64,000 nucleotides of DNA from Phaeotremella fagi (Eukaryota; Basidiomycota; Tremellomycetes; Tremellales; Phaeotremellaceae), in assembly GCA_001599715.1 (NCBI GenBank), contig BCHU01000006.1, positions 434,001 to 498,000 on the forward strand, given 5' to 3'. The notes beneath the pieces were generated by a model. That model searched no databases and was not told the origin of the DNA. It was given only the letters and a program-made list of their open reading frames with translations. Shown here one piece after another: positions 43,453 to 54,327 of the stretch (position 1 is its first letter; every line of letters begins with the position of its first letter). The translations under genes and the position numbers were made by a program.

Positions 43453-44049
43453 TCAGCTCCCAGTTGACTCAGTTGAGACTTCAGAAATAATCTCCTCAGC
43501 TTCAATTGTACCAGCAATGGTGTCGAGGTTTTCTAGTAACACGTTATGAATATGCCTGTTACCATCAGTGAAATTCCATTCGTACCTTCTGTTGACCAAT
43601 TTAGTGAGGAATCCGACTACGTTATCATCCGGTTTAATCTCGTGTTGCCTTTTAGTCAGCAATAACCGACACCGATTTCCTTCTTTGGCTGAAATGTGTT
43701 ATGATTTGTCACCATCAAACAGGTGAAATAGGAACTCACAGTAATCCTCAACCAGTATATCCAATGTTGTCGCCTTATCCCCTTCGTCTGTGGTCTTCCT
43801 TTGGACTAGAACTGTGAAAACACAGGTTGGACTTGTTGGATGATTCAAATACAAGTATTTTGCTTTGGGATCGACGTGTTTCAGATACCACTTTACTCCG
43901 TGTTTAGTCTTATCGAATTCTCCAATGAGGTTGTCGAGGTTGGAATCGGTCCATAACTTTCTCTCATCACGGGAAGCTCTCCATCCACCGACGGAAATAT
44001 TGGTATCTTCAGCAACGCCTGTGTTGATGGTATCGATATCAGTTGACAT
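43453..44049 (-). CDS. Unknown small-protein family A, array gene 2
   Basis: Exons 43740-44049 and 43453-43688 sum to 546 nt or 181 residues. The start is MSTDIDT. Anchors: GWRASRDERKLWTDSNLDNL, IGEFDKTKHGVKWYL, YLYLNHPTSPTCVFTVLVQR, ILVEDY before the phase-1 intron; exon 2 has CRLLLTKRQHEIKPDDNVVG and IEAEEIISEVSTESTGS. It is clearly a close paralogue of array gene 1 over its whole length. Differences are spread across the protein and keep the frame, so both copies look like working genes. Function unknown. Confidence 0.75.
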
Positions 44050-44408
44050 GCTGTGTTGTATTGTATTTGGAATTGAGTTCTAACTAAGAAACCGTTATAA
44101 AGTTCTTGAGTGGCAAAAAGTGATTGAAGAGAAGAAGGAGAAATTCTGATCATTATCTTGGCCAAGTTGGTTTTGGAAGACTTGAAACCGTTGTCAATGC
44201 TTTGTCTTCAAAGAAGACTTGTTTTCAGAACAGAAGTAAAATCCCGAAAGAAAATGGATGCTTCGATATATTACAGTAGCCACTAATCAAATCAGGTTTC
44301 TGTTTTTTTCAGTCTCATTTTCAGGGTCGAAAATGAATGAATATGATTGATACATGGAAACTATTTCTGAAAGAACTACATACTGTACGTATGAAATATA
44401 CAATTTGT
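44050..44408. other. Spacer between array genes 2 and 3
   Basis: It has the gene 2 promoter with an agtggcaaaaag element about 60 bp upstream of the start, followed by a G/A-rich tract, also seen upstream of genes 3 and 4. Otherwise AT-rich, no gene. Confidence 0.5.
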
Positions 44409-45006
44409 TCATTCTTTGAGATTAGGTATGAAGTTCTCCTTCTCGACCGCTTGGGTGAAACCATCGATATTAACTTGAAGGAACACATACATACTATCAT
44501 AGGCGTAATCTTCCTTCCAAAGCATCTTCCCAGATCTGAAAGATTTACTTAACAGAGAATTCAATGAAGTATTTGAATCCAAAACTAGAGCAGTTCTAGT
44601 ACGGAGTAATCTAAGCTGCCTTTGAGTTTGCGCTGAGCAGACAAACAGGTTAATCAACGTGGTACCGTGCAAACTGAGAATTTAACTTACAATAATCTTC
44701 CCCAAGGATTCTGACTTCATTGTCAATTTTATCCCCGTTGGTAATTGATTGAACAGAGATAGTAAAGACTACAGAAGGTCTTTCGGAGCCATGGAGATAT
44801 AAAATCTTCATGTTTGGGTATGTGTTTGTAGGGAAATACCTTAGGTATGAGGGGTGAACATTCTCGTTGTATTCTCCAATGAGTTCTCTGAGTTTGGTCT
44901 CTGACCACAAAGCTTTTAAGGATACATTAGCGGTCCACTGATTTGTTTCGACGTTTGTGGGGATGGTCTCTTCTTCAGAGGTCTCGGGATCAGTGTGGGT
45001 TGACAT
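44409..45006 (-). CDS. Unknown small-protein family A, array gene 3
   Basis: Exons 44691-45006 and 44409-44632 sum to 540 nt or 179 residues. The start is MSTHTDPE (an upstream in-frame Met at 45111 is less likely, as the shared family start is MST). Anchors: QWTANVSLKALWSETKLREL, IGEYNENVHPSYLRYFPTN, ILYLHGSERPSVVFTISVQS, ILGEDY before the phase-1 intron; exon 2 has LRLLRTRTALVLDSNTSLNS, FLQVNIDGFTQAVEKENFIP and NLKE. Closest to array gene 4. No known domain. Confidence 0.75.
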
Positions 45007-45398
45007 GATAGTGCGAAGTAGCTGAGAGGATCGTAATTCTGAAGTGGCAAAAAGATAATGAAGAGAAGAAGAAAAATCTAACAACAACCTTGACTTCTTA
45101 TCATCATACAAATGGAAGACTAGAGTCTCTTTACATCACGACTGGAAGGCTTTCTCAGAACTTGAATACAGATTTGCCATCATTTGACAATACTGCTACC
45201 GAAAAACGTTTGTCATCACAAAAGGAAAGTCATGGACTTTTCTGTTTCGGCAAAATATTTCCCTTGTTGCATGAAGATTGAAGTTGCTAAGACATGGGGG
45301 ATATCAAAAATGAATGAATATGATTTAAGCATGGAAAAGATATGTATAACAGCTATATTCTGTATTTATGGTATAAACAACTTGTTCAATCTTCGAGA
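45007..45398. other. Spacer between array genes 3 and 4
   Basis: It has the gene 3 promoter with gtggcaaaaagataatgaag and an aagaagaaaaa tract, nearly repeated upstream of gene 4 (about 46050). No gene was seen. Confidence 0.5.
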
Positions 45399-45990
45399 TT
45401 AAAAAAAAAAGTTCTCCTTTTCGACCGCTTTGGTAAAACTATGAGCAGTCATTTGCAAGAAAGAGAACATTCCAGAATTGCTATGATCTTTCTCCCAACG
45501 CCCATGAGCTGAGAAAGATTGAAGTAGCCGCAAGTACAATGAATTTTTTGTATCTAAAAGTATAGCGCTATCAGTACGGAGGAATCGGAGTTCCTTCGAA
45601 GTCTGCGCTAAGCAGACAAATAGATCAATCAACGCAGCACAGTGCAAACTGAAAGTAGAACTTACAATAATCTTCTCCTAGGATGTTTACTATGTTGCAA
45701 GTTCTGTTCATAATAAAGTATGGTCGAACAGAGAAAGTAAAGACCACAGAAGGTCTTTCCGAGCAATGGAGATATAAACTCTTCATGTTTGGATACTTGT
45801 CTGTGGGGAAAAGCTTTCGGTGGTGTGAGGGGTGAACATTCTCGTTGTATTCTCCAATGCGTGTTTTGAGCTCGGTTTCTGACCACAAAGCTTCTAAGGA
45901 TCGATTGGTGCTCCACTCAATTGGTTTGATATCGGTGGAGACGGTCTCTTCTCCAGGAGCCGTAGTCTTGGGATTAGTGTTGGTCGACAT
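45399..45990 (-). CDS. Unknown small-protein family A, array gene 4
   Basis: Exons 45666-45990 and 45399-45607 sum to 534 nt or 177 residues. The start is MSTNTNPK. Anchors: EWSTNRSLEALWSETELKTR, IGEYNENVHPSHHRKLFPTD, SLYLHCSERPSVVFTFSVRP, ILGEDY before the phase-1 intron; exon 2 has LRFLRTDSAILLDTKNSLYL and FLQMTAHSFTKAVEKENFFF. Compared with gene 3, a run of ten T (coding strand) where gene 3 has nine bases shifts the frame and ends the protein at once; the NLE-D tail continues in the next frame. The loss is only a few residues, so the gene may still work. Confidence 0.7.
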
Positions 45991-47121
45991 GGTAGTGTGA
46001 AGTAGCGGACAGGATTGAAAATCGGTTTCCAGTGTTAAGGTTGAAAGTGAAGTGGGGAAAAGATAATGAAGAGAAGAAGAGAAATATCAACAACTGCGAC
46101 TTCTTATGATTTTAGAAATAGAAGACCAGAGTCCCTCCACCTTGACTAGAAGTCTTTGCCAAAAGTGATAGCAGGTTGGGCTTCATACGACATTACTTGT
46201 CAAAAAAACGTTCGTTATCATAAAGGAAAGTAATGGGTATTTCTATTTCGACGAAATATTTCCCGTTCAATCCTTTCTATGATCCGATAAAAGTTTTATA
46301 CCTCCGAGAAATAAACTCGTTTTCGCTTGTTATCTTAATGTATACCGAGAAATGAATTAATCTCATATGACATTGTAATCAATTCTTCGGAAATTTCACC
46401 TGAAATTGCCTTCTGAATCGGCTTTTGCTGCTTAAATATTCTATACAACATATAATGTACTTTGAATCATAGTAAATGAAAGTACTTTTTGAACTCGAGA
46501 GCGATCGAAGACCACCGAATGGGGTTCTTGAATGGGAAGGCACATTATGATCTGCTCAGATTAATTCTGAGACTAAATGTGGCGGTTGCCACACGGATGT
46601 CACTTGTATACTTACTTGCACTCCAATATAAACAGTTACTCTTAAGTGTCATCTGCACTCAAGAGATTACTGTGAGTCTGACATTGCCCCAAAGCTTTCT
46701 TGCAACGGCGTTTCAATCGTCTGTCGTTGTACACTTGAGTCAAGTAGATGAGCTCTTGTCCTGGTTACCACACTTGACCTGCTGCCACTTTGATTGAACC
46801 TTTTTTCTTTTTCCTTGCTCATGACCGATCCCTCCATACGAGAGACTCTTGAACCATCATAATTATCGCTTCGAAAACTAGGTAATTACATTCGTGACGA
46901 TAATCACAAGCAGCTCCAGTACGTTATGGAGGTATGAATATACGTCTACCTGTACGCTGAGTGAATTATCCCCCTCGCTAACTGGAGTGCAAAAATAATG
47001 TTCAGGCACGGTTCTGAAAAATCTACTTTCAAAAAGTCAATCTAACCGTAAAATTTAAAAGATCATTTATCAAATATCTAGACAATTTAGAGCAAGATAA
47101 TACCAAGAATAGAGACTCAAG
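45991..47121. other. Long intergenic region (array gene 4 / RPA135)
   Basis: About 1.1 kb with promoters of both divergent genes. The gene 4 side carries the shared gtggggaaaagataatgaag element near 46050. A small perfect inverted repeat gtggc-ggtt-gccac lies near 46580-46593. The 102-codon plus frame 46489-46797 has no convincing protein character. A T-rich tract lies near 46800. Confidence 0.45.
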
Positions 47122-50100
47122 ATGGTAGCATCATTCGATCCACTATCACCTTCACTGGCATCCTCATCAACCACCCAGAAAAAGATTCAAGATAAATCAA
47201 CATTCCATACTTTAACTCGTGAAAAGCAATTCAGACATCCTCCCAAAGATTCATCGGATTATTCAAAACTTGATGAATTGGTTCAACCTCACATTCAAAG
47301 TTTCAACGCTTTGATCGAAGATGATAACGATGCTTCGGGGAAAGGGTTGTTACAACTTGGTGTTGAGGATATCGGGGAGAAGGTCGTTTTTGATGGTAAA
47401 GCTATTGAGGGTAGACCTTTTGGTTCAAAGATTAGCTGTATGTGGTCTATTCCCAATAACACCCTTGGGGATTCATGCTCATATTCTCTAGATCGCATTG
47501 CTCATGTCTCTGTCGCCAATCCTATTGTCCCTGATAGAAATTCTTCGGCTGTCGAACGTAGAATCTTCCCTAGTGAAGTGAGCAGCTCAGTTCCTTCCAA
47601 ATCTTTGCTGAGCTCACCGTAATCTTCAGGCTAGAGAACGTTTGACGACATACAAATCTCGTCTCACTGCTAATATCCGTTGGACTGTTACCGACGAGAA
47701 CGGAGTTTCTCATGAGCACGAAGAGATCCGTGAATGTGGTATGTTACCAGTCATGGTCAGAGTAAGTCGTTGCATTCGTGTTTTCAAATTTGTGCTTACG
47801 CTGAACATCACTCTTTAGTCTAAAAGATGCTCGCTACGTGATTTACCCGCTTCCGAACTCGTTCGAAGAGGTGAAGAATCTTCGTCTTGGGGAGGTTATT
47901 TCATCGTCAACGGTAACGAAAAGATTATTCGTTACTTGGTTCTACCTCGTCGACACCACCCACTCAATCTTTTCCGACCATCATTCGCCAAAAGAGGAGC
48001 TTCGTATACACCTTACGGATGTCAAATAAGATGTGTCAGACCAGATCAATCCGCGTGTACCAACACCATTCATTATCTTTCCAACGGTGGTGCAACACTC
48101 AGATTTGCATGGCGCAAAGTTGAATACATGATTCCATTAGTTTTAATTTTAAAAGCTTTGGTATCTGTCTCTGATAAGGAAGTGTTTGAAGGATTAATTC
48201 AAGGCGAATATGATAACACCTTCTTGACGGATCGTGTGGAATTGTTGTTGAGAGGTCAAAAAACTTGGGGTTTACATACCGGGGCTCAATGTTTGGATTA
48301 TCTCGGTGAAAAGTTCAGAGTTGTCATGAATTGTCCAGATGATTGGACGAACTCCCAAGTTGGATCTTTCTTACTCACCAAGGTTGTTTTGGTCCATCTA
48401 CCCAATCCTCGTGATAAATTCAGAATGCTCATGTGAGTGCTCTTACAAACGATTTTTGAATTACGTGCTAATATTCCCAGATTCATGCTTCGAAAACTCT
48501 ACTCTTTAGTTTCTGGGGCTTCTTGTGCCGATAATCCTGATTCCCCTCAACATCATGAAGTCCTTTTACCAGGTTTCTTGTATGGTATGATTATCAAGGA
48601 AAGGTTCGATGATTGTTTGTCAGCTGTCAAGGCCCAAATTCTGCAGGATCTTAGACAGAACAAGGCAAAAGATTTTAGCAATGGTAAGTTGCACTCCCGT
48701 TTCGGCCTTGTTGTTACTGACATCGCTTGTAGCAAACTACTTCAAGAGCGTCCTAAACAAAACAAACTTCGATGTCGGAGCTAAATTATCTTATTTCCTC
48801 GCTACTGGAAATCTTGTTTCACCGACTGGTTTGGATCTTCAACAGACTTCCGGTTTCACTATCGTAGCTGAAAAACTTAATTTCTATCGTTATCTCAGTC
48901 ATTTCAGGTGTATTCATCGTGGTGCTTTCTTCGCTGAATTGAAAACAACGACGGTCAGAAAGTTGTTACCAGAGTCATGGGGTAAGTTTGTTTCTTGATC
49001 ATGAATAGAAATGGTTCGTTAACACGTTTCAGGTTTCTTGTGCCCCGTTCATACTCCAGATGGATCGCCTTGTGGACTTCTCAACCATCTTTCACATACA
49101 TGCAAACTCATCACCTCAACCCTCGATTCATCACACATTCCTTCCCTCCTCTCCGCTCACGGTATGACTCAAGTCTTCGCTTCCAACATTGACGGGAGAA
49201 AAACGGTGGTAGTTCAATTAGACGGTCGAGTTATTGGTTGGGCATCTCCAGCAAAGTCTAAACAACTCGCCAATCTTTTACGAAAATTGAAAACGGAAGG
49301 TGATAAACGTGTCCCATTGGATCTAGAAATTGGTTATGTCCCAGTGACTAAAGGTGGTCAATATCCTGGATTATATCTATTCGCATCAAGGAGTAGAATG
49401 ATGAGACCTGTAACTTATCTCGAAAACGGTAAACGTGATTCTGTTGGTACTTTCGAACAAGTCTATATGGACGTTGCTTGTACACCTCAGGAAGTTGAGA
49501 AAGGTGTTTCAACTCATGTGGAGTTGGATCCTACCAGTATGCTCTCTGTTATAGCCAACATGACTCCGTTCTCGGATTTCAATCAATCACCGAGAAATAT
49601 GTACCAGGTAAGTTTTGGTTGGGTTTCGAGAGTATTGGTACTGATTGATTCAGTGTCAAATGGGTAAACAATCTATGGGTACACCTTCGACTGCTTTGAG
49701 TAAAAGAACGGACAACAAGATGGTAAGTTTATCAATGACGGATCGTTAGAGTCTTGTTGACGTCCGCAGTACCGTTTGCAAACTGGTCAAACACCTATTG
49801 TTAGACCTGAATTATGGAATCAATATGGTTTCGATTCTTTCCCTAACGGTACAAACGCTATCGTTGCCGTCATTTCATACACTGGTTATGATATGGAAGA
49901 TGCTATGATTCTCAATAAATCAGCTCACGAACGTGGTTTCGGTTACGGTACGATTTACAAATCTGATATCTTTGATTTGAAGGATGCCAGAGAAGCTAGT
50001 CGAACCTCTTCACCAACTCTTCATTTCGGTGTTGGTCGAGATGTCAAAGAGGATCATGACTGGTTACAATTCGTTGATCGAGATGGATTACCACGTATCG

Positions 50101-51370
50101 GAACTCGTGTCAAATCAGGTGATCCATTAGCAGCTTATATCGACGATGTCACCAACCGAACCAAAATCCATAAATACAAGGGTGACGAAGTGGCTTATAT
50201 CGATGAAGTCAGAGTATTAGGTTCGGATAACGGTGATAGTGAACTGCAAAAGATTCATATCAAACTGAGGATACCAAGATCACCGGTTATCGGTGATAAA
50301 TTCTCTTCGAGACATGGTCAAAAAGGTGTCTGTTCACAGAAATTCCCAATGATCGATATGCCGTTCAGTGAATCTGGTATGCAACCTGATGTAATCATCA
50401 ATCCTCACGCTTTCCCATCTCGTATGACTATTGGTATGTTTGTCGAAAGTTTAGCTGGTAAAGCTGGAGCTATGCATGGTATTGCACAAGATGCTACGCC
50501 TTTCAAGTGAGTGCTCTCTATACTAGCTTCATATTCGATTTATGACTGATACAATGCTCTTAGATTCTCAGACGCTGATCGACCAGTTGAATACTTTGGT
50601 GAACAACTTAAAGCAGCTGGTTACAATTATTACGGAAACGAGCCTATGTATTCTGGAGTTACTGGTGAAGAATTCGCAGCGGATATTTATATTGGTTGTG
50701 TCTACTATCAGAGATTAAGACATATGGTCAACGATAAATTCCAAGTTAGAACCACTGGACCTGTTGATCCTCTCACGAGACAACCAGTCAAGGTATGTAT
50801 TTTGCCAAATGATCTTACTCGATAGCGCTGATACCTATACTTCAATTAGGGACGTAAACGTGCAGGTGGTATCCGATTCGGTGAAATGGAAAGAGACGCT
50901 TTGATAGCTCACGGAACCTCATTCCTCCTTCAAGACAGATTAATGAATTGTTCAGATTACTCAACCGCATGGGTATGCAGAACATGCGGTTCATTAATTT
51001 CTTTAGGTTATGATGAAAGATCAAACGATGGTGGTGTAGAAGGTACTGGTGGTGAATACTGTCGAATTTGTGATGGATCACCTGGTGGAAATGGTTTGGA
51101 GGTTAAGAAAGAAGAAAGCAAAGTTGGCGTTTTGGTGCCAGGCGGTAAGAAAGGTAGTAAAGGTGTCATGGACGTTATTGCGGTTCCTTGTAAGTTCTTT
51201 CATTCTGTGATGAGATACTCTTTACTGATTTGATGCTATAGATGTCTTCAGATATGTAAGTTTTGATTTCGTTGAGATTGTGAGATTGTGATCTGAGTGC
51301 TGATTATCATTTTTAGCTTTGTGCCGAAATGGCTTGTATGGGTATTCGATTGAATGTCACCGTTTCGTAG
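47122..51370 (+). CDS. RPA2: RNA polymerase I second-largest subunit (RPA135/Rpa2)
   Basis: This beta-like catalytic core subunit of Pol I makes the pre-rRNA in the nucleolus. The start is [20 protein letters not shown], then [20 protein letters not shown] and [16 protein letters not shown]. The protrusion and lobe show [20 protein letters not shown] and [20 protein letters not shown]. The Pol I-specific [20 protein letters not shown] junction follows. The active-site region has [34 protein letters not shown], and [20 protein letters not shown]. The C-terminal zinc ribbon has CRTCGSLIS and CRICDGS; the end [18 protein letters not shown] uses a short last exon, stop 51368-51370. About 12 introns. 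All core motifs are intact. Confidence 0.95.
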
Positions 51371-51787
51371 AGTTCGATCCTTTACCAGAACTCTCGAAGG
51401 AAGTGGTGAACGTTGTAGAAGGGGACTAAGCATATAACATATACCATTCCAATATTCTTAATTATCTTATTTCTATGCATGCATATCTTGAAATTGAAAT
51501 AATTGAAATTGAGTACTTGGCTAGGTCTTGGATTGTAACAAGTGGCCCCGCGCACGAAGGAAGCTAAGCGTCAACAACAATTTAATGCTTAAATGAATTC
51601 TTGTTTTCTCACCACTCATTCTTCATTCTTCTACTTGTTATCACAGTGATAACGCGTCTTGGCTCGAACACAACACATACACAATCATAGGGACGGATAA
51701 AAGTTGTAATCTATTCAGTAAAGGACACTTCGTACAGGACAGGACCATTCTAATCTAGCGACCCTAATATCAATCTAGACGACGACG
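51371..51787. other. Intergenic region
   Basis: 3' end of RPA135 and promoter of the next plus-strand gene. It contains the inverted repeat gttatcacagtgataac near 51637-51653 (arms gttatcac/gtgataac around one base). No gene was seen. Confidence 0.5.
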
Positions 51788-53578
51788 ATGGATTTCAGTT
51801 CGTTATCTGGTAAATCCAGTATGAAGAGGAAGGTAAGTCAAATGAAGTTCACTTTACATGATCATCGTGTGTAAGTACATAATGCTGATGTAATTATAGC
51901 AATCGAGCGTAAGTATCGTCTTTGGTATGACATCTGCGTCTTCACTGAAACTGACCAAAATGCATGTAGTCCCTTTTAGCAGCCCTAGGTAAAAACAGTC
52001 AATCTAGAACATCAGCCATCCCAATCCATACACCCCAAACACCTCAATACGATCCAGAAACTCAACCTCCATCAGACAATTACAACTACAACGAATCGTA
52101 TAAAGGTCATTCATACGGTAGAAGTGTTAGCACGAGTACGACGGGTGGGAGTAGTATCTACGGTCATTCGATTTCTGGTTCGACGTTAGTAGGTGGTGGA
52201 GGTGGTTCGACGATATCGAAGACACCTGGTGGAAGTGGGTTTATTGGGATTGATGAACGACGAGGATCGAGTTCGGCGTCGTCGAGTAATATCAAACGAC
52301 CTGAGGATGTTTTGAAATTGGTCAAAGAAAGAATGTTTTCTTGGTCGTATATGATGCAATGGTATGAGGGGTAAGATTTTGTCTTGCAACAAGTATAGAA
52401 ACTATGTTGACCGCTCATCACAGGGAAGTTCATTGGTTGAATACGGTCAAAATCTCAAGATCATCGATAGAAGCTTACATAGGTCCAAGTAAGGTGGATT
52501 CAAGAGCCAGAAATCTATTCGTACTAGGTGTATCCTTATCGGCATTATTCGACGTATCTTCCGCTGTAGATTTCCTCAAAGCTGTATTAAAACTATTAGA
52601 TGAATGGGAAACTTGGTCAGAAGGTTCAGCAAGTAAAGGTGTAGTGAGTGTTGTGATATCGAAAGAAAAAGATTATGCCGTCTGACAACCTTGTAAGAAA
52701 AACCTATTTAGAGGTCAGAAAAACGGTAAAAAACCTGCTGGATCTGGAATGTCAGATTTCCCAGGTGGGATGGATAACAACGAATCTTTCTTATTACCAA
52801 TAAATCTCGTATGTTTAATCTATCTCGTAAATTCTCCTCACCTTGTTAATCTCATCGTTTTGTCTTTCTAGCCATTTCAACCGGATTTCTTCCAGGTTCA
52901 TTCATCAACTTGTAGCATCATACGCGACGTCTATAAGAAACTATTAGGAATGGTCCTACCTTCAAGATCAAGTTCGATGAATCCGTTTATCATTCCGGAA
53001 CCATCATCGACAAATCTAATTCACCCCAGTACGATTATCCAATCTGCAGAATTGGAATCTGCATTCCCCAAAAATCCTTTATCACCAGCTTCTTCAACTA
53101 TGTATCCCTCTAATAGTATTTCATCGGTTGATAACGCTTTACCAGCTATGACGAATTCAAATTCAAGTGAGGGAGGGACGATCGACGCTTTGCAGTTATA
53201 TCTTACTGGGGATTTGCCGAATGATAGAACCTTAGTTGGAGACGGTCAAAAATTGACGACTCAGATCATCGAGTTGATATATAAAGTGGATGCGAAATTA
53301 AAAGTGCGTTCCATTAGAAATTTAATGACGTCGAAGAGAGCTGACAGTATGCGTAGAAACACTTTTCTGTTCTACTGAGAGAAGGCGATTCGTTAGCGAG
53401 AAAGGTTTTAGATGACGAATTATCGCATTTAATGTCATCGTTATCGAGCGGTGCACCACCTCTACGATTCGATTACTCAGCCGCATTGTCAACAGCAGGA
53501 AATGGATTGTATGGAGGTGTTAGTCCTAGTGGGTTAGATACCGCTGGCGTGAGGGAACGCGATCTTGGAACTGGATGA
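51788..53578 (+). CDS. Unrecognised, conserved-looking fungal protein
   Basis: The start is MDFSSLSGKSSMKRKQSS. A Ser/Thr/Gly-rich leader (SYGRSVSTSTTGGSSIYGHS) is followed by a well-formed globular segment: RPEDVLKLVKERMFSWSYMM, QWYEGEVHWLNTVKISRSSI, EAYIGPSKVDSRARNLFVLG, SLSALFDVSSAVDFLKAVLK and LLDEWETWSEGSAS. Later segments include FQPDFFQVHSSTCSIIRDVY, KKLLGMVLP and DALQLYLTGDL. A final region joins HFSVLLREGDSLARKVLDDE to LSHLMSSLSSG and ends RERDLGTG, stop 53576-53578. About 6 introns. The hydrophobic, low-substitution look of the middle suggests a real conserved fold, but I cannot name the family; no catalytic or membrane motif was seen. Confidence 0.7.
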
Positions 53579-53580
53579 CA

Positions 53581-53934
53581 AAAAATAACGATGATTTAAA
53601 TTTGGGTAGAATGGTTTGGTCACACACGAGATCACAATTATAATGCATAGAATACAAAATACTTCTAACTGGTTGCATCGTCACGTTGAAGTCATGCATG
53701 CAATTTTCAAAGATCCAAAAAATGACAGCAGGACGATCAAAAAGAACATTAAAAATGAAAAATAACGATGATTTAAATTTGGGTAGAATGGTTTGGTCAC
53801 ACACGAGATCACAATTATAATGCATAGAATACAAAATACTTCTAACTGGTTGCATCGTCACGTTGAAGTCATGCATGCAATTTTCAAAGATCCAAAAAAT
53901 GACAGCAGGACGATCAAAAAGAACATTAAAAATA
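53581..53934. repeat. 177-bp perfect tandem duplication (two units)
   Basis: Units 53581-53757 and 53758-53934 are identical apart from the last base by eye (aaaaatg versus aaaaata). The array starts three bases after the stop codon of the upstream gene and ends at the 3' end of the tRNA gene. It therefore also duplicates the region just beyond the tRNA, including its A-rich (T-rich on the tRNA strand) termination sequence. Confidence 0.97.
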
Positions 53935-54035
53935 CAGCCAGGGGGAATCGAACCCCCACCGAGTGCAACCGATTAACTTCGGGATATCCTATTGTTGAGT
54001 GGCAAGCACCCATGATACCGTTTCACCATAGCTGT
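53933..54035 (-). tRNA. tRNA-Gly (anticodon GCC) with 32-nt intron
   Basis: Folding by hand on the minus strand gives: acceptor stem ACAGCTA/TGGCTGT (one G-T pair), D-arm GTGA/TCAT with an AACGGTA loop, and anticodon stem GGTGC/GCACT. The loop is TTGCCA-T with anticodon GCC, interrupted after position 37 by a 32-nt intron. The variable loop is CGGT, the T-arm GGGGG-TTCGATT-CCCCC, and A is at position 73. Mature length is 71 nt. The internal promoters fit: A box TGGTGAAACGG and B box GGTTCGATTCC. A TTTTT terminator follows at once. The A1-T72 acceptor pair is unusual for a glycine tRNA. Confidence 0.88.
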
Positions 54036-54327
54036 TTCGATGTCTTGGGTTCTATTAATAAATTATATACCTTTTTGCAGACTTTGCAAAAAGACCACAA
54101 ATGGTCATATCTGTCTCTATCTATCTGTGAGCTACCTTCAAGCACAGGGAGCCAGCTCTTTAATCCAAGCGCAGAGAGGATAAAAATGAAAAAACGCGTT
54201 ACGCCCTTTTGCTTGGGAATATTGATTTTCACGGGTTTTCATATGATCCATATACAAGCCTTATACAGCTTCGCCAATCTCGTGTGTAATCAGAGTCGAG
54301 TAGGAATATGACAACTCCTTAGAGAGA

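Noticed and set aside
46580..46593. Inverted repeat gtggc-ggtt-gccac
   Set aside because: Too short to call a terminator, operator or mobile-element end; similar small palindromes occur elsewhere in the window.
46489..46797. 102-codon plus frame upstream of RPA135
   Set aside because: No recognisable domain and no supporting splice or codon pattern; length is within chance for this AT level.
53526..54311. Open frames spanning the 177-bp repeats and the tRNA
   Set aside because: They run through two identical non-coding units and a well-folded tRNA; the repeated peptide has no protein character.
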